NCBI GenBank assembly: GCA_000969725.1
Contig: JXSR01S034891.1
DNA length: 22,413 nt
Source of the DNA: Ophiothrix spiculata
Taxonomy: Eukaryota; Echinodermata; Ophiuroidea; Amphilepidida; Ophiotrichidae
Direction: 5' to 3' (one strand)
This document shows, in pieces, positions 9,638 through 19,057 of the stretch. Every line of letters begins with the position of its first letter. Positions within the stretch are counted from its first letter, which is position 1. Under the pieces are notes generated by a model. The model was not told where the DNA came from. It did not search any database and saw nothing but the letters and a program-made list of their open reading frames with translations. A program made the translations under genes and the position numbers.

Positions 9638-10086
9638 AATATGTGCCCCGTCATATCTAAAATTACCCTAAGAGTCCCAAAATCAAAATTGATTTTTGGT
9701 GTCTTCTGAAAGTTGAAAAGTTTAAGCTTTAAAATGACACCTTGCTTTTGGTTATTGGATATTTTGGTTGCAAAGTTACACCCAAATTGGTAAGAGGAAT
9801 CGGGCTGAATCGGAAAACTATGGTTCTGAGAAAATCGAGTTTAAAGTTTTTGTACTGAGTAAAACTTGAATGGAGGGAGGATTTTTATCTTGGTTTTTAA
9901 CACATTTTTCTTATGTTGTGGATGTGGAACCTGATTAATATGATATAATACACTTCAAAGGTAATGTTTCGTATGAAATTACAAATTCGACCCTGGACGT
10001 GACTGTTGACTATGCTTCAATGGCTCGTATCTCGTAATATACTATGCCAACCTTCAGGTACCTTTAGATATGACAGAGCACATATT
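9638..10086. repeat. inverted-repeat pair, about 450 bp (possible MITE)
   Basis: The left arm AATATGTGCCCCGTCATATC (from 9638) is matched by the reverse complement of 10058-10086, whose counterpart reads AATATGTGCTCTGTCATATC. Matching continues through TAAA and TACC. About 25 of 30 bases agree by eye. Interior sequences of the two halves do not match each other. No target duplication was found. The interior also holds a small hairpin near 9680-9703 (CCAAAATC against GATTTTTGG). Confidence 0.5.
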
Positions 10087-10196
10087 TTCTACTATACATA
10101 ATTTTTATTTGTATCTATGCTCTTCGGAAAAGAGTAGAAATATAGTGTACCTGGTGTATTGCAATAGATGACACGGCAAAGATACAGTGTGTTGCC

Positions 10197-10440
10197 TGAG
10201 CCTGAGAGTAATTGTCAAACATTTTTAAGAACCCTTCATTTTCTTTTATAAAATATTTTGCATGATTACCTTTACTCGTTGAGTTTGAAGAAAAGACTTA
10301 CTTTTCTATGAATTCTATCTTTAGACAAAATCAATTTTAATACTAAGCTACATATTTCCGTTTTGACTTGGATAAATTTGAGCCTGAGAGTAGGTGTCGT
10401 AAAATTTAATAAACCTTCCTTTTTCTTGTATAAATAATTA
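10197..10440 (+). repeat. local direct duplication, ~60-bp units 183 bp apart
   Basis: TGAGCCTGAGAGTA begins at 10197 and recurs at about 10380. In both places it is followed by TGTC, an A-rich segment, a CCTTC pair and a TTTTCTT-TATAAA run. By eye roughly three quarters of 60 positions agree. The minus-strand 70-codon frame over 10272-10484 crosses this repeat and shows no recognisable protein. Confidence 0.6.
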
Positions 10441-10710
10441 CATTGAAATAAGAAACCAACTTCAAAATATCTGGCCTTAATCATGCATGATAATCATTGC
10501 AATATTTTATGTCTCATCATTACTCTGTGTTATAAAAGCACTCTACATTAGGCTTGTTCAAATTGTGAGTTTATGAATGGTTAACAAATTAGTTTTTCAG
10601 ATTTTGTAAAATTGGCATGATATAAATTATTCATTATAATTCATTTTCATTGCGTTCACCAGTCCGTGTAAGCCGATTGTGTGGTCTATTCATATTTACC
10701 AAACATTTAA

Positions 10711-11422
10711 GGTCAGATTCCTTTTATCCGTTTGCGGTGCGGTTGCGGTGCGATTTGCACTGTAAGGATATTCAGGGGCGTCGGAAGGAAAATAAAAGTG
10801 GTGCGGCCTGTGGCCCATTAGTTCTCAAAAATAAGTAAACAACTAAGCCCCAGAAGAAACTAGATAATAAACGACTATATACAGTACTATTTTATGGTAA
10901 TTGATGCTAGGACCATAATAAACCACATTAAATTAATTTATTTTTATTTTTTCTGCCTGAAAAGTGGTGCGGCCAAAGCCCACATGGCCCATACGGTTCC
11001 GACGCCCCTGAGGATACTGGTAGTGGTATAATTTAAAGTACACGATTGAATGGTATCAGGTTGAAACTGAGATTAAATTTTGAACGTCCGTTTTCAATGC
11101 AGTCCAGCATGCAGTGCGTTTTGAATCGGTATAATGATTTTCAGCGAGAGTGATTCCTTATATCCGGTCCGGAAACGCATGCGTTTACTTAAATCGGTAA
11201 CTGGAGCGATTCATTCGTTTTGAATGCGTTTTGTCCGTGCGGAAACTTTTTATACAGAGAAGATGATGACATGGAAATGCATTGAAAACGGGTGGTCCAA
11301 ATTTAATCTCACCTTCAACATGATCAGGTCTTGATACCATTCAATCGTATGATTTACTTTATATCACTACCAATACCTTTATAGTGTAAAACGCACCGCA
11401 AACGGATAAAATGAATATGGCC
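10711..11422. mobile_element. foldback element with ~145-bp inverted arms, interrupted by a hAT MITE
   Basis: With the 10773-11010 insertion and one target copy removed, the left arm (10711-11101) matches the reverse complement of the right arm (11278-11422). Shared blocks include TTTTATCCGTTTGCGGTGCG, CGATTGAATGGTATCA, TGAGATTAAATTT and CCGTTTTCAATGCA. The left arm carries an extra ~11-bp tandem copy of the TGCGGTGCGGT motif. TTAA precedes the left end (10707-10710) and TTTA follows the right end (11423-11426), hinting at a TTAA target as used by piggyBac- or Kolobok-like elements. The ~176-bp centre includes a perfect 14-bp palindrome AAACGCATGCGTTT at 11173-11186. No transposase frame is present. 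Confidence 0.8.
10773..11010. mobile_element. 238-bp hAT-type MITE with 8-bp target duplication
   Basis: Perfect 14-bp terminal inverted repeats, CAGGGGCGTCGGAA at 10773-10786 and its complement at 10997-11010, are flanked by the 8-bp sequences AGGATATT (10765-10772) and AGGATACT (11011-11018), one mismatch apart. An 8-bp duplication with CAGGG-starting termini is characteristic of the hAT superfamily (established knowledge). Inside, AAGTGGTGCGGCC occurs twice in direct orientation, near 10796 and 10962, as subterminal repeats. The copy is too short for a transposase. It sits in one arm of the surrounding foldback element, and the other arm keeps the uninterrupted site. Confidence 0.9.
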
Positions 11423-12540
11423 TTTAGACAGGGAACTTACGATTTTATAAACCAATTACCAACGATCACGAATTGTAGTGCTTAACTAACTCTGAATTTA
11501 TTTTTTGTATCAGGTTTACAATAGAAAATGGATTTGTTTACGAGAAAATAATTTCACGTAGGTATTATTTAATGGTACGTTACTTCAGAACAAGGAATAA
11601 TTCTAGGCCGTTAACGATTTGTAAAATCGTTAAAAATATAAGGCACGTAAATATTATTATTTCGATAATAATGCGAAAAGTCGATATGTAAAACTGATGG
11701 ATTGAAATTAGGTATCATAATACCAGATAAGTAGATACCAAAAGTTTGCAATGGATTAACTAAACTGAATGCATCGCTAGTTTCATCAAGGGATGCATCT
11801 TTTAAACCTATTGTCACAATTTATTCAAAAACCGGCCGCTGTTGTTCAAACTTTTCCTGCTTTTGGTACCAAAATATTACTCATATTTTTCTCGTATTCC
11901 ATGTGAAACTTCATGGCTGAAACATATTTAGTTTATTTTGTAGATATGGGTAAAAATATGTCTTATTATGGTAATCATAATTATTTCATACCGCAAAGTA
12001 TAGGAAGCTATGAATTACATAATGACTCATAAATTCATAACGATTCGGCTGATTTGACTGAAATTTGAAATTTTAGACATCTTGAGTGTCGATCTTTCAT
12101 ATGAATCCAAATCCAAATTTTGATAAATCGAATCATGCTCCTTTAAACCATTATAGTTTTTTTAATGTTGAAGAAATATATGGTCAGTTTTACTTATTCA
12201 TAGTTTTTTTCACCTCTTCAAATAAACTTAAGTTTTATGACCGAAAAAGCAATAACACTGTTTTTGTTTTGCTAAATCATGTTCTAATTTCTAGGTTACG
12301 CTGTTCTATACAGAGCAAGTAAATGTTGAGTTTGCTATAAGAATGTGTTAATTTGTCTAAAAAGGTCTTGTGTCTAATATTCTATCAAATAATAACATTG
12401 ATCCTATTGAAACAGTTTGCCTATCTACTTTCATAACAGGCTCTCACTTACCATTTTTTCAAGTATTCGTGCCACCTTATGTATTTTAAGGGCACTATTA
12501 GACTCCTACAATTGTTTTATTCCGCTTTTTAAAAATAATA
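11423..12540. other. AT-rich DNA with a strong hairpin at 11611-11633
   Basis: TTAACGATTT and AAATCGTTAA form a perfect 10-bp stem around a 3-base GTA loop at 11611-11633. Nearby, TTATTAT and ATAATAA face each other around 11653-11670. No gene or mobile element is recognised. Frames of 68 codons (minus, 11611-11817) and 78 codons (plus, 12086-12322) show no family motifs and match background composition. Confidence 0.45.
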
Positions 12541-13220
12541 TTCACTATGTAATAGCAAAATAACTTGACTCACAGATTGAGGGAAAAATAATGTAAGCCA
12601 AATGAGAACGGAAAACGACTTGACTCACAAATCTAGAAATGTCTCCATGCCGCTAGTGATAAACATGTTTTGTTTTAATCTGTTCTGTTTTTTGTATCTT
12701 GCCCAGTCCGCCGCTTTACAAATTCTAGCCGTTACTTTAGTACAAAAGTAGCAACCTATAAAAACAACCTGACTTTTACAATAAGTGTTTGGAGTCTGGA
12801 AAATTCAAAGAGGCTAAAGGTAGAATACAAGCATTTTGGTGTGGTACGATAAAGCAGTTCAAAAGACCAAAATAAGGGTAAGTAAAGGTTAAAAGAAAAA
12901 CGATTACAGGCTAGCTTACAAAAAGTGTAGACTGAAAATTAATCGTATTTTCGATAAACTTAGTTTTCCAGTACTGGAAGTGTTAGTCGAGTCAAGCTTT
13001 GTTTTTTCAACTGCGTAGTAAGTGTCTTTGTCATCTTGCCTCATTGAAAGAAAGTTGCGCTGGGGTTCCTCTTAGTACCTTCACCATGTTAAAGGAATTT
13101 AATATGTTCAAGAGATTTCAAGAATCGTGTATCGAATCGTATTCTACAGCGTTTAGTCAAGGTCTGCTTACAAATCACGTTAGTTAGAGGGGCGGGGAAT
13201 CGCTTTGGTTAAACTGCATT
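12541..13220. other. AT-rich DNA with a short direct repeat
   Basis: ACTTGACTCACAGATT near 12563 recurs as ACTTGACTCACAAATCT near 12619, about 56 bp apart. A 62-codon + strand frame at 12999-13187 starts on a non-ATG codon and has no recognisable domain. Nothing else is supported here. Confidence 0.35.
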
Positions 13221-13243
13221 TTCGATGCATAATAGGGCAAATG

Positions 13244-13882
13244 TCATGGTAACGGAAGGACAATCGTACACAATGTTCAAGTTTTAAACACTTGTATTAC
13301 AAAGACACATTTTAATTTAGTCACTTTGATACATTCAATAGATAGTTGATGCCAATCCATATATGATCCATGAAAAATAAATTAATTTGTAACTTTCGTT
13401 TACGATTTATGCATATTAATGAGGTCGGTAACGGAAGGACAGCAAATCGGACATAAGTTTTTCATCGCATCAGTTACTTCCAAAACCTTTTTGAGTTTCA
13501 TGAATGAATATTTTTCTATGTACACTTAATTGAATTCTTGGTGTCAAAGCAACATTTTAACAGTGATATTTTTAAATGTGTCTTTCAGTGTTTTTAGAAC
13601 TATTGTAGACCCGTAGTTGCTAGTCAAGGGAAGGCTTTTGTCCCTTTCTATCAACTTTTGCACTTAATAACAATGTGCCAATTTGTCCTTACTTTACCAC
13701 ATTAATTTTGTCCTTCCGTTACCATAACTTCGTAACGGAAGGATAAACATTAATTAGCTTTAATTAAAAAGAGGAAGTTCAGAAATAGTTTCGAATGCTA
13801 TGAATATAAGTTATTAATAATTTCACACTTCAACCTTTAGAGTTATACAAACTTTTAGCAATTTCATGGTAACAGAAGAACA
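13244..13882. repeat. cluster of the 15-bp motif GGTAACGGAAGGACA on both strands
   Basis: Exact or near copies lie on the plus strand at 13248-13262, 13437-13451, 13731-13743 (without its last bases) and 13868-13882 (two differences), and on the minus strand at 13709-13723 and, weaker, 13684-13698. The two central copies face each other as a perfect 12-bp stem: TCCTTCCGTTAC at 13711-13722 with GTAACGGAAGGA at 13732-13743, around a 9-base loop. Flanks of the first two copies also share ATGCATA upstream, so a repeat unit of about 55 bp may underlie them. I cannot assign it to a known family. It may be a decayed tandem or foldback repeat or a cluster of protein-binding sites. Confidence 0.65.
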
Positions 13883-14294
13883 ACAGGAAGTGCAAAGTTT
13901 CAAAAGCCACTGAAGCATAGCAAAAAGCGCAACGACAAAATCCAATTTTGGACAACTTTCACAGGGTCTAATTGTTGAATTGTGTGAAAAAACATGATAT
14001 TTTTAAATTTAATTTCTAAAATTATCTCATTTGCATAATTTATAATTTGGCATTCAAGACCATTTTAAAATTATAGTTTAAATCCTTAAAATATAGGGTT
14101 TCAGCCTTAATTTGACACCAAATTTTAAACACAATGTCCATATTTTCATGAAATTCCCCAATATCAAATTAAATTATTCATTTTTACTGTTTGTTAGAGA
14201 AAAAAAGATGACCATATTAAATGGGCATTAGCGATTATTAAATCATCGGCCGGAAGTAAACCGGTTGAGTGTTTAAGTGCACCCATAGGCCATG
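13883..14294. other. AT-rich spacer, nothing recognised
   Basis: About 400 bp of AT-rich DNA lies between the motif cluster and the inverted repeat that encloses the retrotransposon. No reading frame or structure is supported. Confidence 0.4.
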
Positions 14295-14379
14295 TCACAC
14301 ATCACCGTACCGTGCGAATAACGTACTAATAACGTACACTTGTTCAGTAATCGATTACATGTATTTCAAAACATAGTCA

Positions 14380-15933
14380 AGCACAGAAACCTGGTACAAT
14401 CACTTCAAAGGTCTTCTTGGAAACACTGACCAGCAACCTGTTAACCTGTCTTCTTCTTTCTACAACCTGAGAGTTTCCGACCAGCTGCCAATAGCTACCA
14501 GCCCATTTACTCATGAAGAGCTTCAAAAGGTTGTCAAAAAGCTGAGTAGTTCAAAAACACCAGGACCTGACAACATTCCAGCTTTCTTATGGAAGCATGA
14601 GCTTTTCTAAGAGCAGCTTCTAGAATTTTGCAATGAAACCCTTTTGGGTAACAAACCAAAGGCATTTTCCACCTCATGCATCATACCACTTCCAAAGAAA
14701 GGGGATCTACAGCAACCGGGAAACTACAGAGGCATCTGTCTATCTGCAATTGCGGGGAAGGTCTACAATTCGCTCCTTCTCAATCGTATGACACCATACA
14801 TCGATCCCATTCTTCGAAGGAACCAAAATGGATTTCGTAGGAACAGATCTACCCTACCACAGATTCTCGCTCTAAGAAGAATCATCGAAGAATTGAGAAT
14901 CTCGAAGAGAGGAGCATCCATAGTCTTTGTAGACTTCCCAAAGGCCTTTGATAGTGTAAACCGGAAGGCAATGGTGCATATTTTACTCAACTATGGTATC
15001 CCTGAGGAGATTGTGAGTGCCATTGCAATAATGTATGACAACCCAACAAGTTTTGTGCAGAGCATGGATGGTCCAACCGAAGAATTTATTACAACAGCAG
15101 GAATTCTTCAAGGGGACACTCTTGCTCCCTTCCTTTTTGTTATTGTGGTCGACTATGTATTGCGCCAGTCAGCTGACACCATGAGTGACAAGGGCCTCAC
15201 AATTGGCAGACGATCTGGACGTCAAAGTCAAAAGTATTTGACAGACCTAGACTATGCAGACGATGTCGCCCTGACCGCAGAACTTATGTCATCTGCTCAA
15301 GATCTACTAGTTGCATTCGAAGAATCGGCGGCTAGGGTCGGACTAATGCTCAATGAAAAGAAGACCGAATGCTTGATCCTCAATGAAACATCTGATCATC
15401 CTCCTATCCCCTCAATGAATGGAACTGCCATCAAGGAAGTAGACGACTTTAAATACCTCGGGTCATATGTACTTGATAGCAAAAAGGACTTCTTGACAAG
15501 AAAGGGACAAGCATGGATTGCCTGTAACAAGCTTGATGTCATATGGAAGTCTGATATTACCAGGGCAACCAAGATTGAATTCTTCAGGGCCTGTGGACTA
15601 TGAAGAAAGAGCTTCAAGACCGCTTAGATGGCACCTACACCAGGCTACTAATGCGCGTCCAAAATATGTCCTGGAAACAACATCCATCAGATCTATGGTG
15701 ATATATCCCCCATTTCTACAACCGAGGCACAGAGGAGAGCCCAGTTTGCTGGTCACTGCTTTCGAGCCAAGGACCAAATCATATCAGACCTTCTTCTTTG
15801 GAGACTGCCATGTCCAAACAGAGGCTGTAGACCATTAACGTACCCTGATACCATATGTAGAGATACTGGCTTGAACTTCAATGAGCTTGGAAGTGCAATG
15901 TGTGATAAAGATAGTTGGAAAAGATGTGTGTAA
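14380..15933 (+). pseudogene. non-LTR retrotransposon reverse transcriptase, 5'-truncated and inactivated
   Basis: This is the reverse transcriptase portion of a LINE-type retrotransposon, an enzyme that would copy element RNA into DNA at a nicked target. The main open stretch runs from 14611 to 15603; no ATG is required there because it continues an upstream frame. Counting from codon 14644, visible motifs are QNGFR (61-65), FVDF with catalytic Asp 97 and AFD (101-103), LQGDTLAPFLF (155-165), YADD with Asp 206-207, and FKYLGS (269-274), so all three catalytic aspartates remain. Upstream the same frame continues from about 14380 with a SKTPGPDNIP-type motif but is cut by a TAA at 14608-14610. 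Near 15594 about a dozen expected codons are missing and the frame shifts; another shift near 15690 restores the original frame up to TAA at 15931-15933. The endonuclease domain is absent. RTE-like placement is from family memory and uncertain. Confidence 0.92.
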
Positions 15934-15970
15934 TGGATCTCGACGGAAGTCGAAGGATGATGATGATGAT
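15934..15970 (+). repeat. retrotransposon 3' tail ending in (GAT)5
   Basis: After the terminal stop of the reverse transcriptase remnant comes a very short 3' segment that ends in five GAT repeats at 15956-15970. Some non-LTR clades, including RTE, end in short tandem repeats instead of poly(A) (established knowledge), so this is probably the natural 3' end of the insertion. It implies a copy truncated at its 5' end but complete at its 3' end. Confidence 0.7.
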
Positions 15971-16039
15971 TTCAATGACCAAACCATTGAACGTTATTAG
16001 TTCGTTATTCGTACGTTTCGTGATGTGTGAGTGACAGAG

Positions 16040-16305
16040 CCCTTAATGAGCTTCTGAGTCATTTGGAAACCGAGGCCTGCTATATATGTATTGCCTCTGC
16101 ACATTTCCTTAACAGTTAAGTGGCGTTTTATCTCTTCCAGCTCTTTAACTCTCTTCAATCTATATTGTTTTGCCTTCTTTTGATTGCAGTCTTTGTATAG
16201 AGATTGAGTGCTTCCATCTACAGGATGCTTGTTGAGATGGTGTTTAGTGACTTGTATGCACTTAGCAGATGTATTCAGTCTCTTTAATTGCATGCCATAC
16301 ATCAT
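16040..16305 (-). pseudogene. coding-like fragment of unknown identity, lysine-rich
   Basis: On the minus strand a frame opens with ATG at 16303-16305 and stays open to 15997, but its last ~14 codons lie in the inverted repeat of the neighbouring element, so the meaningful part ends near 16040. The residues are strongly charged, with KKAKQYRLKRVKELEEIKRH near codons 43-62 suggesting a basic helix or coiled coil, and a HHLNKH block near codons 22-27 that could be part of a zinc-finger-like C/H arrangement. A TAA lies directly upstream of the ATG in frame, so an upstream exon in this frame would need a splice acceptor that I do not see. I do not recognise the family. It may be a truncated exon or the remains of another element's protein. 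Composition is less AT-biased than its flanks. Confidence 0.35.
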
Positions 16306-17508
16306 TTAAGTTTCCTTGACGGTTACTGATTTTATTGCGTTAATTTCGAAAGTCCTTCCAACTACTAACTTATGTTCATAACTATTCCGGTTAAACTTTA
16401 ATATGTGAAGGACAAGATCCAATTATTTATACTTAGAATAAATGGTAGTGTTTTTAGAAATAGATTGTTCAATTCTCAATCAACACCTTTTATTTATTTT
16501 TTTCTTCAAACAAATCATTTTAGTGAAGTTATCATGTTTTTCAAATATATTTTATATTCTTTAAATATACTTTTAAATATGAACTTTTAAAATGGGGAAA
16601 ATGGTGTTGGTAGGTAAGTAGGTAGGTATAGGTAAGTAAAGAATTCGTAGAAAATCTCTTTAGAAAAAAATAATAACATTTGGCTTGTTTATTTTGATTC
16701 CACCTATTATGAACTTTCTTGATTCAAAAATATTATACCAATGTGGGATCGTGGCTAATACCTTTAATTGAAAGATATACATGTATATGTGCCTGAAACA
16801 ATCAAACATAAAAATTGAAGGCTCATCACAGATCAATTATTCTCCCCACATGTCGACAGCCATCAGATATTACTAGCTTGTGTTACAGCCAAAGTGCATT
16901 GTGTTATATAGAATTTCCTCACATGTCACAGGCTAGACATGTTCAACCATATAAAATCAACTCCATCCTTTTAAGGGTTGTTAAAAATGAAAGAGGACTG
17001 TATAGTATTACTCAACGTATACTTTTGCAACTCCTGAAAGCTATTGATTTGATGGTGTGCTTAGAAACAATAACACTGAGCTACTTTTTCAATAAAATAG
17101 ATGTCGCATGCTATCAAATAGTACTTGTACATTTTTATATACGGTAAGAAATTAACAGTACAATGCTTTTCTATGATCCATGAACTTCATGAGGTCAGAT
17201 TAAACAACGGCCTGCACAAATGGCATCGAGAAACTCATAAATTTGTCTCAAGCATTAATGATTTGTGACCAACCTAAAGTAAGAACAATTCAAAATGTTA
17301 TTATAAGAGGTAGAAAGCGTATACAATCTGTCAACATTGAAAAGGGTGTTAACTTTGCCGAAGTAGTCTGTTGACGTGAGGTTCATGTATAAACTAGAGA
17401 CTCTATTCTTTATGTACGCTATAAATTCTGATATATTGACATGTGTAAGTAGGCAAACAAACGTGCAGTATACATGCTCTTCCGCAGTCTCGCTCGGGAA
17501 CTGTAGCC
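16306..17508. other. AT-rich DNA with a GGTA microsatellite
   Basis: A short (GGTA/AGTA)n array lies at 16608-16640. A 14-bp palindrome ATATACATGTATAT is found near 16775-16790. Frames of 61 and 110 codons on the plus strand, and part of a 124-codon minus frame (17255-17629), show no domain I can name; the last crosses the boundary of the TTAA element, which argues against it as a single ancestral gene. Confidence 0.4.
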
Positions 17509-17512
17509 TTAA

Positions 17513-19053
17513 GGTGTCTGGTCCACGCGCCGTCCACGCGTACCAATATGCTCTAGTTTCCGAGTTGTTAAGTGCCGCAATACGCATGCGTATATACTCT
17601 GAGTAGTGTTTTGAAGCTAAAAATTGCAAAATTTAAATATTTTTCTGGAAAATTAGTTCGGTGACCCCCAATTTTTTATTGTTTTATTTGAAAGAACATA
17701 CTTGTACGTTTTGTGAAAAAATTGACGAAAATTTTCGGGCAGATTTTTTGAATCAACACTAAATTCAGGTTGTAACAGAAAAAATTATACATTCTTGTTT
17801 GCGATATCATTAGGAAAATAAAATCGTTGAATTCACAAACTTTCCCTTATATGAAAGGCTGTTTAATTGGCTACAAGAAGCAGCTTAAATGGTCTCATTT
17901 AATGTTCAGGATCAAAAGTTACGACTGTTTAAGTAAAGACCACTGAAAACCACTTGGGCCGATTTCACCATTATTAAAGCGTAAACAGTTTTTGAAGATT
18001 CGATGAAGATTAACAATGCAGTGAGCATGGTGAGATAAAATGACAAAAAGCACACCTCATGTTCAAGAATGTTTTTATTTTTTCATTTGATAAGAATAAT
18101 TCATAAACAATTTTATGATATTTTATGATAAAAGTTACGCTTTAATAGGTTTAAATATTGCTTATATACCACAGTAAGCATAAACAGTTGCATCAAAGCC
18201 TGTCATTCAAGCAAAGAGTGTAAAGCAATAATCCTTTTGCAGTTTTTTTTTCACACAGTTTCATATTCAAAGGGAAATATGGAAATTAAAAATAATTTTC
18301 CTAGCTCATTTGATAAAACTTAAGTTAAGTTCAGAAATGATAGTGTTTCAGTTGACCTGTATTTTAAATCTCTAGGTAGTCTTAAAGTGCTTGCATGTTG
18401 ACTCTGTCATTTAGATGATATGTTGTCTCTCCAACTAGGATATCTCTTGAAACTTTGTTCTGGCATCCCGTCCAACATTAAGAAAACAACAGTCTACGGG
18501 CAAGGTCATCATTAAGAGTTTCTAATATGCCTTTGTTAGAAGTTCATGGAACATTAAAATCAGCCTCGTTATCCTGTTCAATATCGTATGGCTGATTTGG
18601 GGCATTATGTGCCATTATTTTGCTACCGGTACATGAATCGGATAAACTTGGCCAGGTGGTTTGAAGGTAGGGTCAGTATAATTGCCATAAATATGCTTGT
18701 AGACCATCAATTTGGATGAAACAAAGTGCATTTTGTAGCTTAAGAAATTGACTTTCAATATAGATAAATGACAATGTGATACAAGGTGTAACTTTATTCT
18801 CTCAGCGTAGATAACAATGTATATTTTTTTCTGTTACAACCTGTAATGTCACTTTTGCCACATTTCCCATAGACCCCTGTACTAATTTTTCCCAAAAACC
18901 TCCAAAAATGCTGTTTTTAAACCGACTCTCATGCAAAAACGAGTCCGGTGACCCCCTTTTTTTATTTTAAAAATCGGTTCTACGTCGATAAAATATCATT
19001 CATGCCGATTTGTACTAGAAAATTTCGGGCGGATCTATCATGGACCAGACACC
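17513..19053. mobile_element. 1.54-kb TTAA-flanked non-autonomous DNA transposon
   Basis: Terminal repeats GGTGTCTGGTCCA (17513-17525) and TGGACCAGACACC (19041-19053) are perfect inverted copies. Both are bordered by TTAA (17509-17512 and 19054-19057), the target duplication of piggyBac and Kolobok elements (established knowledge). The termini do not let me choose between these. Inside, a module beginning CGGTGACCCCC and ending TTTCGGGC-R-GAT appears near both ends in direct orientation (17657-17744 and 18943-19034). A separate 28-bp block, CAGGTTGTAACAGAAAAA and onward, appears as an inverted pair (17766-17793 and 18816-18843, one mismatch). A nested inverted pair, TATTAAAGCGTAA, lies at 17972-17984 and 18135-18147. 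No intact transposase is present. Confidence 0.85.
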
Positions 19054-19057
19054 TTAA

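Larger units (their letters stand above)
14295..16030. mobile_element. inverted-repeat element enclosing a retrotransposon fragment
   Basis: The arm at 14295-14335 and the reverse complement of 15991-16030 share CACACATCAC, CGAATAACG and CTAATAACGT in the same order, with about four substitutions and one indel in 40 bp. About 45 bp separates the left arm from the retrotransposon fragment, and about 20 bp separates its GAT tail from the right arm. The empty element would therefore have been only ~150 bp or a simple foldback, typical of a MITE. No clear target duplication was found. GTCAC occurs near both outer ends. Confidence 0.6.

Noticed and set aside
14763-14990. Minus-strand frames opposite the reverse transcriptase (also 15396-15617)
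   Set aside because: They are antisense shadows of a clearly conserved plus-strand coding region.
15518-15838. 106-codon plus-strand frame overlapping the reverse transcriptase end
   Set aside because: It is a shadow frame over the reverse transcriptase C-terminal region, which reads as conserved protein in other frames.
16815-17147. 110-codon plus-strand frame
   Set aside because: It starts on a non-ATG codon, has background composition and no motif, and there is no splice or promoter support.
17255-17629. 124-codon minus-strand frame
   Set aside because: It crosses the boundary of the TTAA-flanked element at 17513, has no recognisable domain, and a plus-strand frame overlaps it.
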